Shown: positions 34,788-44,599 of the stretch, one piece after another
Layout: each line of letters starts with the position of its first letter
Position numbering within the stretch: the first letter of the stretch is position 1
NCBI RefSeq assembly: GCF_900112575.1
Contig: NZ_FOMH01000001.1
Coordinates: 589,956 to 653,955 of the forward strand
Reading direction: 5' to 3'
Length of the DNA: 64,000 nt
Source: Flavobacterium phragmitis
GTDB taxonomy: Bacteria > Bacteroidota > Bacteroidia > Flavobacteriales > Flavobacteriaceae
Notes under the pieces: model-generated
Database searches by the model: none
What the model saw: the letters and a program-made list of their open reading frames with translations, nothing else
Told to the model about the DNA's origin: nothing
Program-made: the position numbers and the translations under genes

Positions 34788-35135
34788 TTTTTCTGATTTG
34801 ATTTTGATCATTTTATAAAGAGTATTTGGGTTACGAAAGCATTGTGATTTCAATATTCAAGTCCCAGAGGGACGAAATATTTATAGAAATAAATTCATCA
34901 TTTAGAAGAAAGCACCAGCGGGGTGAAACATCTTTTAAATGAATGAAAAACGACAGAACAGAACTAAAAACCTGAATAGCGGTCTAGTTCAAATGCTGTA
35001 ATCGATAAAGTTGAAAAGAGAATTTCTTGTGCGGAAAAAGCAGAAATCAATGACAATTACAATATCAATCTTGTTTAGTTGCTTAAAATGAATGAAATAG
35101 CCGAATTGCCAAAGCAAAACAGAGCACAAAAAATA
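34788..35135. other. Spacer inside the zinc operon with hairpin repeat fragments
   Basis: 348 bases without a gene. Two short hairpins are visible: GTCCC-AGA-GGGAC at 34861-34873 and CACC-AGCG-GGGTG near 34913-34926. Both look like pieces of dispersed Flavobacterium repeats. They separate the first gene of the operon from the rest. Confidence 0.55.
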
Positions 35136-35486
35136 CTAAAATGTAAAAGGCGGGGCTCGAAGTGAGAAAAGCGCCCCTTTAAAAAATGCAAAATGCGGTT
35201 TGCTGTAAAAACTAGTGTGTTTTACAACAGGATTATTCATGAAAAACTGAAAGACATGGAACTCAAATGTGCCAACAGCGCTGAACTTAAAATCGCAAAT
35301 CGAACATTTATGAAACGAATGCAGTTTGGCTTTGAATTGCGGTTTTTCGGAGACAGAAAATTCTAATTTCTCTTTTGCCGAATGAGTATCCAAAATATGC
35401 TCATACGAATGGACAGCCGGAAAAAGTATTGCAAACAATACAATTAAAGGCATTAAGAGATTTATAATTTTAAGTTTCTGTTTCAT
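35136..35486 (-). CDS. Small secreted or membrane-anchored protein with a His/CxxC motif
   Basis: 116 residues. An N-terminal hydrophobic segment (about 8-26) ends at HSYEHI. The motif HSFHKCSICDF (about 56-66) offers two His and a CxxC pair, a likely metal site. The rest is short and hydrophobic or basic (KHTSFYSKPHF). No named domain recognised. First gene behind the Zur-like promoter, so it may be a zinc chaperone or regulator of the receptor system (inference). Confidence 0.7.
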   Translation of the reverse strand: MKQKLKIINLLMPLIVLFAILFPAVHSYEHILDTHSAKEKLEFSVSEKPQFKAKLHSFHKCSICDFKFSAVGTFEFHVFQFFMNNPVVKHTSFYSKPHFAFFKGALFSLRAPPFTF

Positions 35487-35531
35487 TCGTGAAGATTGAC
35501 TTCTGGATGAGGTATTTTTGATGCAAATTAA

Positions 35532-35584
35532 TGCAATATTGTTGCAAATATAGAAATCTTATTTTTAAATGCAATATTGTTGCA
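35532..35584 (-). promoter_or_regulatory. Promoter of the zinc operon with two identical Zur-like boxes
   Basis: Two identical 15-base palindromes TGCAATATTGTTGCA lie at 35532-35546 and 35570-35584. On the minus strand the promoter is TTG (35574-35572), exactly 19 bases, TATATTTG (35552-35545). One box overlaps the -33 element and the other the -7 element. TGCAA-N5-TTGCA fits Fur/Zur-family operators, and the operon encodes His-rich metal proteins. Repression by a Zur protein under zinc-replete conditions is the prediction. Confidence 0.7.
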
Positions 35585-35645
35585 GTAATTGTTTGTGAAA
35601 AATCAATGCTTTTGCTACTTTTAGCAAATCTTATATTCCTTAAAA

Positions 35646-38213
35646 ATGAAAATTTTCTACAGCCTTGTTTGTTTTGTTGTCTTAATTTCCAATGGTTTTT
35701 CTCAGTCAAAAGCAAATGAATTATTTGAAAACGGTGTTTCAGAACAGCTGGCACATTTTCGTAAAAAACAAATTTCAGATCTTCAATACACTTTGTTTTT
35801 CGAAATTCCGAATCAGAAAGCAGAAAATATAAATTCTAATTTGATAGTAAATTTGAGTTTGTCCGACTTGAGTCAGCCCTTAATTTTTGATTTTAAAGAG
35901 AAAACTTCCAACATAAAAACGGTTGAAGCAAACGGAAAAAAACTTGCTGTTATTCATGAAAATGGACATATTTTAATTCCGGTTTCGGCTTTGGTTTCAG
36001 GAAAAAATAGCGTTTCCATTTCTTTCATTGCGGGTAATTTATCCTTAAATCGAAATGATGATTTTCTCTATACTTTATTAGTTCCGGATCGTGCCAGTAC
36101 TTTGTTTCCTTGTTTTGATCAGCCGGATTTAAAAGCAACTTACAAACTCAGACTTTCTGTGCCAAAAGATTGGTCAGTTTTGGCTGGAGCCGATGTGGTA
36201 GAGAAACTGGATAAAGGTGATTTTACGGCTTATACTTTCGGAGAATCAGATAAAATGAGTACGTATTTGTTTTCTTTTGTTGCAGGAAAATTCAAGAATA
36301 CGACACAAAAACCAGGGTTGGAAATGACGATGTTGTATCGTGAAAATAGCCCGGAGAAATTTCGCGTAAGCGCAGATACTATTTTCAATTTACATCAGCA
36401 GTCTTTAGATTTTTTAGAAAAATATACCAATTATAAATTTCCGTTTCAGAAACTCGATTTTGCTTCAATTCCTGTTTTTCAGTATGGTGGAATGGAGCAT
36501 GTCGGCGCGATTCAGTACAGAGAATCGACTTTATTTTTGGACAATAGCGCAACGGACACCGAGAAATTAAACCGCGCCAAATTGATTGCACACGAAACTT
36601 CGCACATGTGGTTTGGCGATTTGGTTACGATGAAATGGTTCGACGACGTTTGGATGAAAGAGGTTTTTGCCAATTTTATGGCCGATAAAATCATGAATCC
36701 GATTTTCCCGAAAGTCAATCATAATCTGCAGTTTTTTACGGCACATTATCCAAGCGCTTACGCGGAAGATAGATCTTTAGGAACGCATCCAATCAAGCAA
36801 CATTTGGCAAATTTAAAGAATGCGGGTTCGCTTTATGGTGCTATTATCTACAACAAAGCACCTATTATGATGCGTCAGTTAGAAGCTTCGATGGGAAAGG
36901 AAGCTTTTCAAAAAGGAATCCAAAAATACATTCAGAAATACGCCAACGACAATGCCGATTGGAATAATCTCGTAGAACTTCTCGATGCCGAAACTCCGCT
37001 TGACATGAAAAAATGGAGCGATGTCTGGGTTAATAAATCCGGAAGAGCCATTTTTACAGATAAAATAGAATATGATGCTAAAAACCGAATTAAAAGTTTT
37101 GAAATTCAGCAAAAATCAGAAGATAAATCAGAAAATATCTGGCCTCAGGTTTTTCAGATTGGTTTAGTTTATGCTAAAGAGGTAAAGATTTTATCGGTTA
37201 ATGTTAATGACAAAAATACCGTCGTAAAAGAAGCCGAAGGACTTGAAAAACCAATTGCTGTGGTTTACAATTATAATGGTTTTGGATACGGTGTTTTTCC
37301 GCTTGACGGGAATAATTTAAATTATATTGCTTCGTTGAAAGATGAAATGTCCAGAGCTTCGAGCTATAGTAATCTTTACGAAAATACTTTGATTGGAAAT
37401 GTAACTCCAAAGCAGGCTTTTGATTGTTTTTTAAAAGCTATTGAAACAGAGCAGAATGAATTGGTTTTGCGAATTGCTTCGAATAGTCTGAATACCATTT
37501 ATTGGAGATTCTTTACCGAAAAACAGCAAAATAAAGTTCAGAAACAGCTTGAGGGCGTTTTGAACGAACGTTTACAGGCTAATTTATCTGCGAATATTAA
37601 AAAGACATTATTCGGATTATTTAGTTCGATTGCGTATTCTAATTCAGCAAAAGGCAGTTTGTATAAAGTTTGGAACAGAGAAATCTCGATTCCGAATTTG
37701 AAATTAAATGAAGACGATTATACCAATATGGCTATGAATCTAGCGATTTTCAAACATCCAAAAGCCGATGAGATTTTGGAGAAAACCAGAACATCCTTTA
37801 CAAACCCTGATAAACAAAAGCGTTTTGAATTCTTGCTTCCTTCTTTATCAAAAGATGAATCGGTTCGAAATGCATTTATGGAATCTTTAAAAGACGATGC
37901 AAACAGAGAAAAAGAATCTTGGGTTTCGGTTGGATTGGCCAATATTCATCATCCGCTTCGTCAGGAAAGCGCTCAAAAATATATTAGATTTTCATTAGAT
38001 TTGGTAGAAGAAATCCAGCGCACAGGAGATATTTTCTTTCCGAAAGATTGGCTCGATAATACAGTTGGAAGATATTCGTCGAAATTTGCTTTTGATGAAG
38101 TGCAGCGATTCTTAAAAGAAAACCCTAATTTTAGTCCGATCTTGAAACGTAAATTGTTCATGGCGACAGATTTGCTTTATAAAGCGCAAAATATTAAAAA
38201 AGAAACCGAATGA
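35646..38213 (+). CDS. M1-family (PepN-type) metallo-aminopeptidase
   Basis: 855 residues with a signal peptide (about 1-19), so periplasmic or exported. The exopeptidase motif GGMEH is at 281-285. The zinc motif HETSH is at 316-320, with the third ligand Glu339 in WMKEVFAN, the classic HExxH-x18-E spacing. A long helical C-terminal domain follows. It removes N-terminal residues from peptides. It is zinc-dependent, which may or may not explain its place opposite a zinc operon. Overlaps the next gene by four bases (ATGA). Confidence 0.95.
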   Translation: MKIFYSLVCFVVLISNGFSQSKANELFENGVSEQLAHFRKKQISDLQYTLFFEIPNQKAENINSNLIVNLSLSDLSQPLIFDFKEKTSNIKTVEANGKKLAVIHENGHILIPVSALVSGKNSVSISFIAGNLSLNRNDDFLYTLLVPDRASTLFPCFDQPDLKATYKLRLSVPKDWSVLAGADVVEKLDKGDFTAYTFGESDKMSTYLFSFVAGKFKNTTQKPGLEMTMLYRENSPEKFRVSADTIFNLHQQSLDFLEKYTNYKFPFQKLDFASIPVFQYGGMEHVGAIQYRESTLFLDNSATDTEKLNRAKLIAHETSHMWFGDLVTMKWFDDVWMKEVFANFMADKIMNPIFPKVNHNLQFFTAHYPSAYAEDRSLGTHPIKQHLANLKNAGSLYGAIIYNKAPIMMRQLEASMGKEAFQKGIQKYIQKYANDNADWNNLVELLDAETPLDMKKWSDVWVNKSGRAIFTDKIEYDAKNRIKSFEIQQKSEDKSENIWPQVFQIGLVYAKEVKILSVNVNDKNTVVKEAEGLEKPIAVVYNYNGFGYGVFPLDGNNLNYIASLKDEMSRASSYSNLYENTLIGNVTPKQAFDCFLKAIETEQNELVLRIASNSLNTIYWRFFTEKQQNKVQKQLEGVLNERLQANLSANIKKTLFGLFSSIAYSNSAKGSLYKVWNREISIPNLKLNEDDYTNMAMNLAIFKHPKADEILEKTRTSFTNPDKQKRFEFLLPSLSKDESVRNAFMESLKDDANREKESWVSVGLANIHHPLRQESAQKYIRFSLDLVEEIQRTGDIFFPKDWLDNTVGRYSSKFAFDEVQRFLKENPNFSPILKRKLFMATDLLYKAQNIKKETE

Positions 38214-39136
38214 AAATTGAATCGGAAATAGAGAAAGTCTCGAGTTTTCAGCATCTTGAAATGCTGGCAAATCAGGTTGTGGAAGGTTTTATATCCGGAA
38301 TGCACAAGAGTCCGTTTCATGGATTTTCGGCCGAATTTGCCGAGCATAAAGTCTATAATGCAGGAGAAAGCACCAAACATATCGATTGGAAATTATTCGC
38401 CAAAACCGATCGTTTGTATACGAAACGTTTTGAGGAAGAAACCAATTTACGCTGTCATTTGATTGTCGATAATTCGTCGTCAATGCACTATCCAGAATTG
38501 AAATCGAATCAGCCTTTTTACGAAAAGAAGATTGGGTTTGCGGTTTTGGCTTCGGCGGTTTTAATGAATATTTTAAAGAAACAGCGCGATGCCGTTGGTT
38601 TGAGCGTTTTCTCGGATAAATACGAATATTACGCTCCGGAAAAAGGAAGCGACCGTCACCACAGAATGCTTTTGAATAAACTGGAAGAATTATTGGTTCA
38701 GCCAAAAGTCAAAAAAACGACTGATACGATTACGTATTTGCATCAAATTGCGGAGAAAATGCACCGTCGTTCGATGATTATCTTGTTTACCGATATGTTT
38801 CAAACGCAGGATGACGAGAAATTATTCAACGCTTTACAACATTTAAAACACAATAAACATAAAGTGGTTTTGTTTCATGTAGTTGATAATGAGACCGAAT
38901 TGAAATTTGATTTTGACAATTCACCAAGAAAATTTATCGACTTAGAATCAGGCGAAGAGGTTTCAATTTTTGCAGATAATGTAAAAGCAGAATATGAAAA
39001 AAGGGTAGAAGCCTATTTTAAAAACCTGGCTTTAACCTGTGCGAAGAACCAAATTAAGTACGTTTCGGTAAATGTGGGCGATAATTTTGAAAAAATATTG
39101 ACTACTTATTTGGTTGAAAAACAAAACTTTGGATAA
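38210..39136 (+). CDS. DUF58 protein of the MoxR-associated type
   Basis: 308 residues, soluble. The DUF58 signature NAGESTKHIDWKLFAKTDRLYTKRFEEET is at about 48-76. Next comes a von Willebrand A-like part whose metal site is DNSSSM (about 84-89). DUF58 proteins normally work with a MoxR AAA+ ATPase and membrane vWA proteins in envelope-stress or maturation systems. No MoxR gene is present in the window. Translationally coupled to the aminopeptidase gene. Confidence 0.88.
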   Translation: MKIESEIEKVSSFQHLEMLANQVVEGFISGMHKSPFHGFSAEFAEHKVYNAGESTKHIDWKLFAKTDRLYTKRFEEETNLRCHLIVDNSSSMHYPELKSNQPFYEKKIGFAVLASAVLMNILKKQRDAVGLSVFSDKYEYYAPEKGSDRHHRMLLNKLEELLVQPKVKKTTDTITYLHQIAEKMHRRSMIILFTDMFQTQDDEKLFNALQHLKHNKHKVVLFHVVDNETELKFDFDNSPRKFIDLESGEEVSIFADNVKAEYEKRVEAYFKNLALTCAKNQIKYVSVNVGDNFEKILTTYLVEKQNFG

Positions 39137-39174
39137 TGATTTTAAAAAATATTTAATTTTTTTTACAAAAAGGC

Positions 39175-39204
39175 TTGCAGAAATGAAATTCTGTTATATC
39201 TTTG
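39175..39204 (+). promoter_or_regulatory. Promoter of the first tRNA-Asp gene
   Basis: TTG at 39175-39177, exactly 19 bases, then TATCTTTG at 39197-39204. The start falls a few bases before the tRNA. Confidence 0.75.
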
Positions 39205-39222
39205 CAACCGCAATAACGCAGA

Positions 39223-39296
39223 GGTTTGGTAGTTCAGTTGGTTAGAATACATGCCTGTCACGCATGGGGTCGCGGGTTCGAGTCCCGTCCAGACCG
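39223..39296 (+). tRNA. tRNA-Asp (anticodon GTC), copy 1
   Basis: The acceptor stem GGTTTGG/CCAGACC has one G-U pair. The anticodon stem CATGC/GCATG carries loop CTGTCAC with GTC at 39257-39259, and the T arm is GCGGG-TTCGAGT-CCCGT. The discriminator is G39296 and CCA is not encoded (GCAA follows). It is identical over all 74 bases to copy 2 at 63467-63540. Confidence 0.96.
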
Positions 39297-39307
39297 CAAT
39301 ATTGGGG

Positions 39308-39335
39308 AAGCCTTTCTTAACAGAAAGGCTTTTTT
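39308..39335 (+). terminator. Terminator after tRNA-Asp copy 1
   Basis: A 9-bp stem AAGCCTTTC/GAAAGGCTT with loop TTAACA, followed by T residues. Confidence 0.85.
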
Positions 39336-40440
39336 GCCCAAATACGGTATCTAAGATTAGTTGTGTTGTTTTGCTACGACTTTGTAACTCGTAGCTGGTT
39401 TAGTAGTTAGACCAATGAAAAGCTTTCCACTTTTGTGGATGGCTTTTTTGATTTAAGACCTTTTGGTTTTGCTTAAATCCGAATAAATTTTATCGCAAAG
39501 AACGCAAATCTTTCGTTTTTATAATTCTAAAATAGAAAAATCGGATCAATAAGTTTAATGTTGTATTTACACTTATAAAAAACTGGTAGGGTTTTCTAAA
39601 AGGCTTTAATTCAGATATCTGGATTATTTTTTTGTAGGCCCTTCTTCACAGCCCCTTTAATGATGCTTTACATTGTAAAAATTTGATTTTTAATACTATG
39701 ACGTAGATTAGGATGTTAAAAATTATTTAAAAAACAATAGCATTTTTTATTAAAACTTCTTTCGATCTTTTTAAGGTCTTTATTTTTAAAGGAATAATAT
39801 GTTAGTTGTTGATTTCTAGTAATTTAAATAATTGTTAAATATTTGTTAAACCAAAAAAAGAAACAATTTAGCCTCTTTTGGGATGTAACTTCCTTAATTA
39901 TAAAAAAAATACAGGATTTTTCTTAATCAATATTGTTATTTCTTGCTCTTAATCAAGAAATTAGATGTGCTTTTTTGAGCACATTTTTAAAAACTGGTAG
40001 GTACTGGTGTTTATAGTTCAAGATTTGTCTTACGTTTGTGATCTAAGCAAAAGAAAAGTGAGTTTTATCCCATAATAGAAAATGTCAATGTAGCATATTT
40101 CTTTTTTAGTTGATTTTAGAAATGGTTAGAAACGAATCTTATATCAATTAAATAAAAAAATTAGCTTATTATAAATTACTTCGATTTTGAAAGTTATTTA
40201 TTAAAAGTCATTTTCAATAAAACTAAACAGATATTTTATATTTTGTTTTTTTAAAAATACCGCAATCGATTTAGTGAATTTTACATGCCAAACTATTTCT
40301 TTTAGGGCAGTAATGTAAAAATTTCTTCAAAAAAAATCCAAAAACAAATTAAGCATCATTTAAGATCAGGCAAAATCTGTACTGGTTTTAAATGAATTTG
40401 TATTTGACATAAATCATAAAACTATACTAACCCTATTATT
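39336..40440. other. Long AT-rich region upstream of the polysaccharide locus
   Basis: 1.1 kb with no convincing gene. Visible structure: a 7-bp stem GCTACGA/TCGTAGC (39373-39395); a terminator-like hairpin at 39418-39449; a CGCAAAG fragment at 39494 and AAAAATCGGATCA at 39536-39548, both also found after tRNA copy 2; the hairpins ATTTCTTG-N8-CAAGAAAT (39938-39961) and ATGTGC-N8-GCACAT (39965-39984); and four copies of ACTGGT (near 39582, 39993, 40003 and 40381). It probably contains the PUL promoter and operators, but none can be fixed by the -7 consensus. Confidence 0.5.
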
Positions 40441-42297
40441 ATGAAAAAATCGATTATATTTTTTTCAATTTTATTTTGTTTGAACGGTTTTGGACAAACT
40501 AAAGCGAAAAACATTCACATTGAACCTATTAATTTTTCGAAAGTAAAAATTACAGATTCTTTTTGGCAACCGCGTTTAAAAAACCATGCTGCCAGTACAT
40601 TAAATACTTGTATTGCTCAAATAGAGAGCAATACAGGACGTCTTACCAATTTTGTGAATGCAGGGAAAAGGTCAGGAAAACATTCTGGTATTTTTTATGA
40701 CGATTCTGATGTGTACAAAGCATTAGAAGGTATTTCATATACCTTGATTAATAATCCTGACCCAAAATTGGAACAGACAGCTGACGACTGGATTAATAAG
40801 ATTGCCAGTGCTCAGTTAAGTGACGGATACATTAATACCTACTATACTTTAACAGGATTGGATAAGCGCTGGACAAACATGGACAAACATGAAATGTATT
40901 GTGCCGGGCATCTTATTGAAGCTGGTGTTGCATATTACCAAGCAACCGGAAAACGCAAATTGCTCGATGTTGGCGAAAAAATGGTCAAACATATGATGTC
41001 AATTTTTGGTGAAGGAAAACGTCATTGGGTACCAGGTCATGAAGAAATAGAATTGGCTTTGGTAAAATTATATTCTGTTACTAAAAACAAAAAATACTTA
41101 GATTTTGCGAACTGGCTGCTGGAAGAAAGAGGTCATGGCTATGGCACAACTGGCGGTAATGGCGAATGGGATGTAAAATACTATCAGGATGAAAAACCTG
41201 TTGCTGATTTAACAGATGTTTCGGGGCATTCTGTTCGATGCATGTACTTATTTTCGGGAATGACTGATGTCGAAAAACTCGAAGGAAATTCAAAATACAC
41301 TAAGGCTTTAAATTCTGTATGGGATGATGTTGTTTTACGCAACATGTATATTACTGGAGGAATTGGCTCATCTAAGCAAAATGAAGGTTTTACAGAAGAT
41401 TATGATTTACCTAATCTTGACGCCTATTCTGAAACCTGTGCCTCTGTAGGAATGGTTTATTGGAATTCACGCATGAATCAGTCAACAGGGGATTCTAAAT
41501 ATGTAGATGTTTTAGAACGTTCTATGTATAATGCTGTTTTGGCTGGTGTTTCGATTTCTGGTGATAAATTTTTCTATGTAAATCCTCTAGCTTCAAAAGG
41601 TGACCATAACAGAAAAGCATGGTATGGCACCGCTTGTTGTCCAAGTCAGATTTCCAGATTTATTCCTTCTATAGGGAATTACATTTATGGAACTTCAGAC
41701 AATGCTCTTTGGGTAAACTTATACATAGGAAGTTCTGCTGATATTGCTATTGGAAATAAAAAAATGGTTCTTAATCAGGAAACGAATTATCCATGGAACG
41801 GAGATGTAAAACTTACTGTTCAGTCTTTATCTGCTCCACTTAAAAAAGAAATAAGGCTGAGAATCCCGGCCTGGTGCAAAAAATATTCCATAGCCTTAAA
41901 TGGTAAAACTGTTACAAACCTTGTTTTAGAAAAGGGATATGCTGTTTTGGAAAAAGAATGGAAAAGTGGAGATCAAATTACCCTTTCAATGGATATGCCT
42001 GTTGAAATTGAGAAAGCGGACGATCGTGTAAAAGAAGATTTGGGAAAAAGGGCCATTCAAAGGGGACCAATCGTGTATTGTCTAGAAGAAGAAGATAATA
42101 AAGCCAATTTTGGTTTTGAAAACCTCACTAAAGATACTAAGTTTGAAACTTTCTATAACCCTGATTTACTGGGTGGTATTATGCAAATCAAAACGGACGC
42201 CAGTCCTAAAGATGTATTAAACTTCATTCCTTACTATTCGTGGGATAATAGGGCTGACAGTAAAATGAAAGTCTGGATTGATTACAAAGACAAATAA
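40441..42297 (+). CDS. GH127-type beta-L-arabinofuranosidase
   Basis: 618 residues with a signal peptide ending near FGQT (about 19). The (alpha/alpha)6 domain has the GH127 catalytic set: Glu331 and Cys333 in SETCAS, and the pair Cys399-Cys400 in TACCPSQ. In HypBA1 the matching residues are the acid/base and the zinc-bound cysteines, one being the nucleophile. A beta-sandwich follows (about 430-618), with RLRIPAWCK. It should release beta-linked L-arabinofuranose from oligosaccharides in the periplasm. First gene of the PUL; 68 bases separate it from a second member of the superfamily. Confidence 0.92.
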   Translation: MKKSIIFFSILFCLNGFGQTKAKNIHIEPINFSKVKITDSFWQPRLKNHAASTLNTCIAQIESNTGRLTNFVNAGKRSGKHSGIFYDDSDVYKALEGISYTLINNPDPKLEQTADDWINKIASAQLSDGYINTYYTLTGLDKRWTNMDKHEMYCAGHLIEAGVAYYQATGKRKLLDVGEKMVKHMMSIFGEGKRHWVPGHEEIELALVKLYSVTKNKKYLDFANWLLEERGHGYGTTGGNGEWDVKYYQDEKPVADLTDVSGHSVRCMYLFSGMTDVEKLEGNSKYTKALNSVWDDVVLRNMYITGGIGSSKQNEGFTEDYDLPNLDAYSETCASVGMVYWNSRMNQSTGDSKYVDVLERSMYNAVLAGVSISGDKFFYVNPLASKGDHNRKAWYGTACCPSQISRFIPSIGNYIYGTSDNALWVNLYIGSSADIAIGNKKMVLNQETNYPWNGDVKLTVQSLSAPLKKEIRLRIPAWCKKYSIALNGKTVTNLVLEKGYAVLEKEWKSGDQITLSMDMPVEIEKADDRVKEDLGKRAIQRGPIVYCLEEEDNKANFGFENLTKDTKFETFYNPDLLGGIMQIKTDASPKDVLNFIPYYSWDNRADSKMKVWIDYKDK

Positions 42298-42365
42298 TCG
42301 GTCTTTAAAATCGGAATCTAAGACAGCTAAAAACTCTTCTTTTTTTAACCAAATAAAAATAAAAA

Positions 42366-44372
42366 ATGAAAAAAATTTTATGGATACTATCAATGTGTCC
42401 TGTCCTTTTAATTGCCCAAAAACAAGCTAATAATACCAACTATCCTAACAATCGTTATCCGCTGACAGAAAAACCGTATGTAGAATTACCATTAGGATCT
42501 ATTAAGCCTATGGGCTGGCTTGATGAACAAATGAAGAGAATGGCCAATGGTATGGCTGGAAACCTCGATACTCAATATGCAAAAGTGGTAGGTTCCCGTA
42601 ATGGGTGGTTAGGCGGTGATGGGGATGTTTGGGAACGAGGTCCTTACTGGATTGATGGTCTTTTGCCCTTGGCTTATATCATGAAAGACAAAAAACTTAT
42701 TGATAAAGTACAACCTTGGATAGAATGGACGCTGGCTTCACAAAAAGAAAACGGGTATTTTGGTCCTGATGTTGATCGTGGTCCTGAACCTGGTCTTCAG
42801 CGTGATAATGCAAAAGATTGGTGGCCAAAAATGGTGGTTCTTAAGGTAATGCAGCAATATTATTCGGCTACAAATGACAAACGTGTCATTCCGTTTTTGA
42901 CTAAATATTTTAGATATCAGTTGAATGAATTGCCAAAAAATCCTTTAGGAAAATGGACTTTTTGGGGAGAACAAAGAGGAGGCGATAATTTGATGGTGGT
43001 CTATTGGTTATATTCCATAACTGGAGATAAGTTTCTGTTAGATCTAGGAGAATTAATTCACAAACAAACTTTTGACTGGACAGATACTTTCTTGAACAAG
43101 GATGACTTATTTCGTCAAAACAGTACACATGGCGTGAATTTGGCACAAGGTTTCAAGGAAACAACAATTTATTCTCAGGCCAATAATGACCCCAAATATA
43201 CTTACGCCCCAAAAAAGGCTATGAAAGATATTAGAAATACAATGGGATTTCCAACAGGATTATGGGCTGCCGATGAGATGTTGCGTTTTGGAAACCCAAC
43301 ACAAGGATCAGAATTATGTACTGCTGTTGAAATGATGTTTTCGCTTGAAAACATGCTCGAAATTACAGGAGATGTTCAATGGGCTGATCAATTAGAACGT
43401 ATAACTTATAATGTTTTGCCTTCTCAGGTTAGTGCTGATTATACTGAAAGACAATACTACCAGCAGATTAACCAAATTTCAATGACAAAAGAGTCCAGAA
43501 ATTTTGTGACTTCTCATGGGAATACTGATAATTTAATGGGACTTCTTACCGGATATCCTTGTTGCACAACTAATATGCACCAAGGTTGGCCTAAGTTTAC
43601 CCAAAACCTTTGGTACTCAACAATAGATAATGGACTTGCCGCATTGATTTTTGCTCCTAGCGAAGTTAATGCGAAAGTAGCAAACGGAACAAAAATCAAG
43701 GTGACAGAAACAACCAATTATCCTTTTAAAGAAGATATCAAATTTCAGTTTCAATTTATTGACAAAAAAGTAAAACAGGAAAATTTCCCATTTCATGTTA
43801 GGGTTCCTTCATGGTGTGAAAACCCAGAGCTTTTGCTGAATGGAGAAAAAATAACGGCCGAATTGCCTGCTGACAGAATTATAAAAATAACACGCGATTG
43901 GAAAAATGGCGACGAACTGATTGTAAAATTCCCAATGAAAGTGGTCGTGAGTTATTGGTATGACAATGCAGGAGTTATAGAAAGAGGACCTCTTTTATAT
44001 GGCCTAAAAATGAATGAAAAATGGGAACAAAAAAATGATCCTGTAAAATTTGGCAATTATCATGAAGTAACTTCTGACTCTCCTTGGAATTACTGTTTAT
44101 TGAGTAAATATTTAACTGATAAAACACTTCAGGAATCAGTTATAATCTCTCAAAAAACTGAAGTTGCTCTTTATCCATGGACAATTCAGGACGCCCCTGT
44201 TACACTCAGTATAAAAGCAAAACGAATTGTTTGGCCTGAATATAAATCTTCTGCAGGGCCAATTCAATATTTCTCACAAATTGGAGATAAAACTTCAGAT
44301 GATGAAGAAACTATTCAGCTCATTCCTTTTGGATGTACAAAATTAAGGATAACAGAGTTTCCTGTACGCTAA
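42366..44372 (+). CDS. Second GH127-superfamily (DUF1680) enzyme, longer form
   Basis: 668 residues with a signal peptide (about 1-17). The barrel begins PLGSIKPMGWLDEQ and has GWLGGDGDVWERGPYWIDGL. The cysteine/glutamate set is kept: Glu316 and Cys318 in GSELCTAVE, and Cys399-Cys400 in YPCCTTN. This longer form may fall in GH127, GH146 or another DUF1680 family; I cannot tell which. It probably acts on a different linkage from the first enzyme. A 227-base gap separates it from susC, which may hold a second promoter. Confidence 0.85.
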   Translation: MKKILWILSMCPVLLIAQKQANNTNYPNNRYPLTEKPYVELPLGSIKPMGWLDEQMKRMANGMAGNLDTQYAKVVGSRNGWLGGDGDVWERGPYWIDGLLPLAYIMKDKKLIDKVQPWIEWTLASQKENGYFGPDVDRGPEPGLQRDNAKDWWPKMVVLKVMQQYYSATNDKRVIPFLTKYFRYQLNELPKNPLGKWTFWGEQRGGDNLMVVYWLYSITGDKFLLDLGELIHKQTFDWTDTFLNKDDLFRQNSTHGVNLAQGFKETTIYSQANNDPKYTYAPKKAMKDIRNTMGFPTGLWAADEMLRFGNPTQGSELCTAVEMMFSLENMLEITGDVQWADQLERITYNVLPSQVSADYTERQYYQQINQISMTKESRNFVTSHGNTDNLMGLLTGYPCCTTNMHQGWPKFTQNLWYSTIDNGLAALIFAPSEVNAKVANGTKIKVTETTNYPFKEDIKFQFQFIDKKVKQENFPFHVRVPSWCENPELLLNGEKITAELPADRIIKITRDWKNGDELIVKFPMKVVVSYWYDNAGVIERGPLLYGLKMNEKWEQKNDPVKFGNYHEVTSDSPWNYCLLSKYLTDKTLQESVIISQKTEVALYPWTIQDAPVTLSIKAKRIVWPEYKSSAGPIQYFSQIGDKTSDDEETIQLIPFGCTKLRITEFPVR

Positions 44373-44599
44373 TCACTAAACAAAACTTGACCAATTTTTA
44401 CAAAAACTTTACAAATAACCAAACACTAGCTATTAACAACCTAACCAATAAAAATATGAGAAGAGAAGAATTCTAATAAAACCAACACAATCAATTTCAA
44501 TGTCTCATTAAATGAGAAAATGAAGCTTTTTTAGTAAAGGCCAGGTATGCCTATGTCTAAAAAAAACTAAAATTATTATTAAAAAAATAAAAGATAATC

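Noticed and set aside
40400..40430. TTGACA...TATACT resembling an E. coli-type promoter before the PUL
   Set aside because: The spacer is only 13 bases and Bacteroidota do not use this consensus.
44456..44476. Six-codon ORF (MRREEF) before susC
   Set aside because: Far too short to support as a leader peptide without conservation data.
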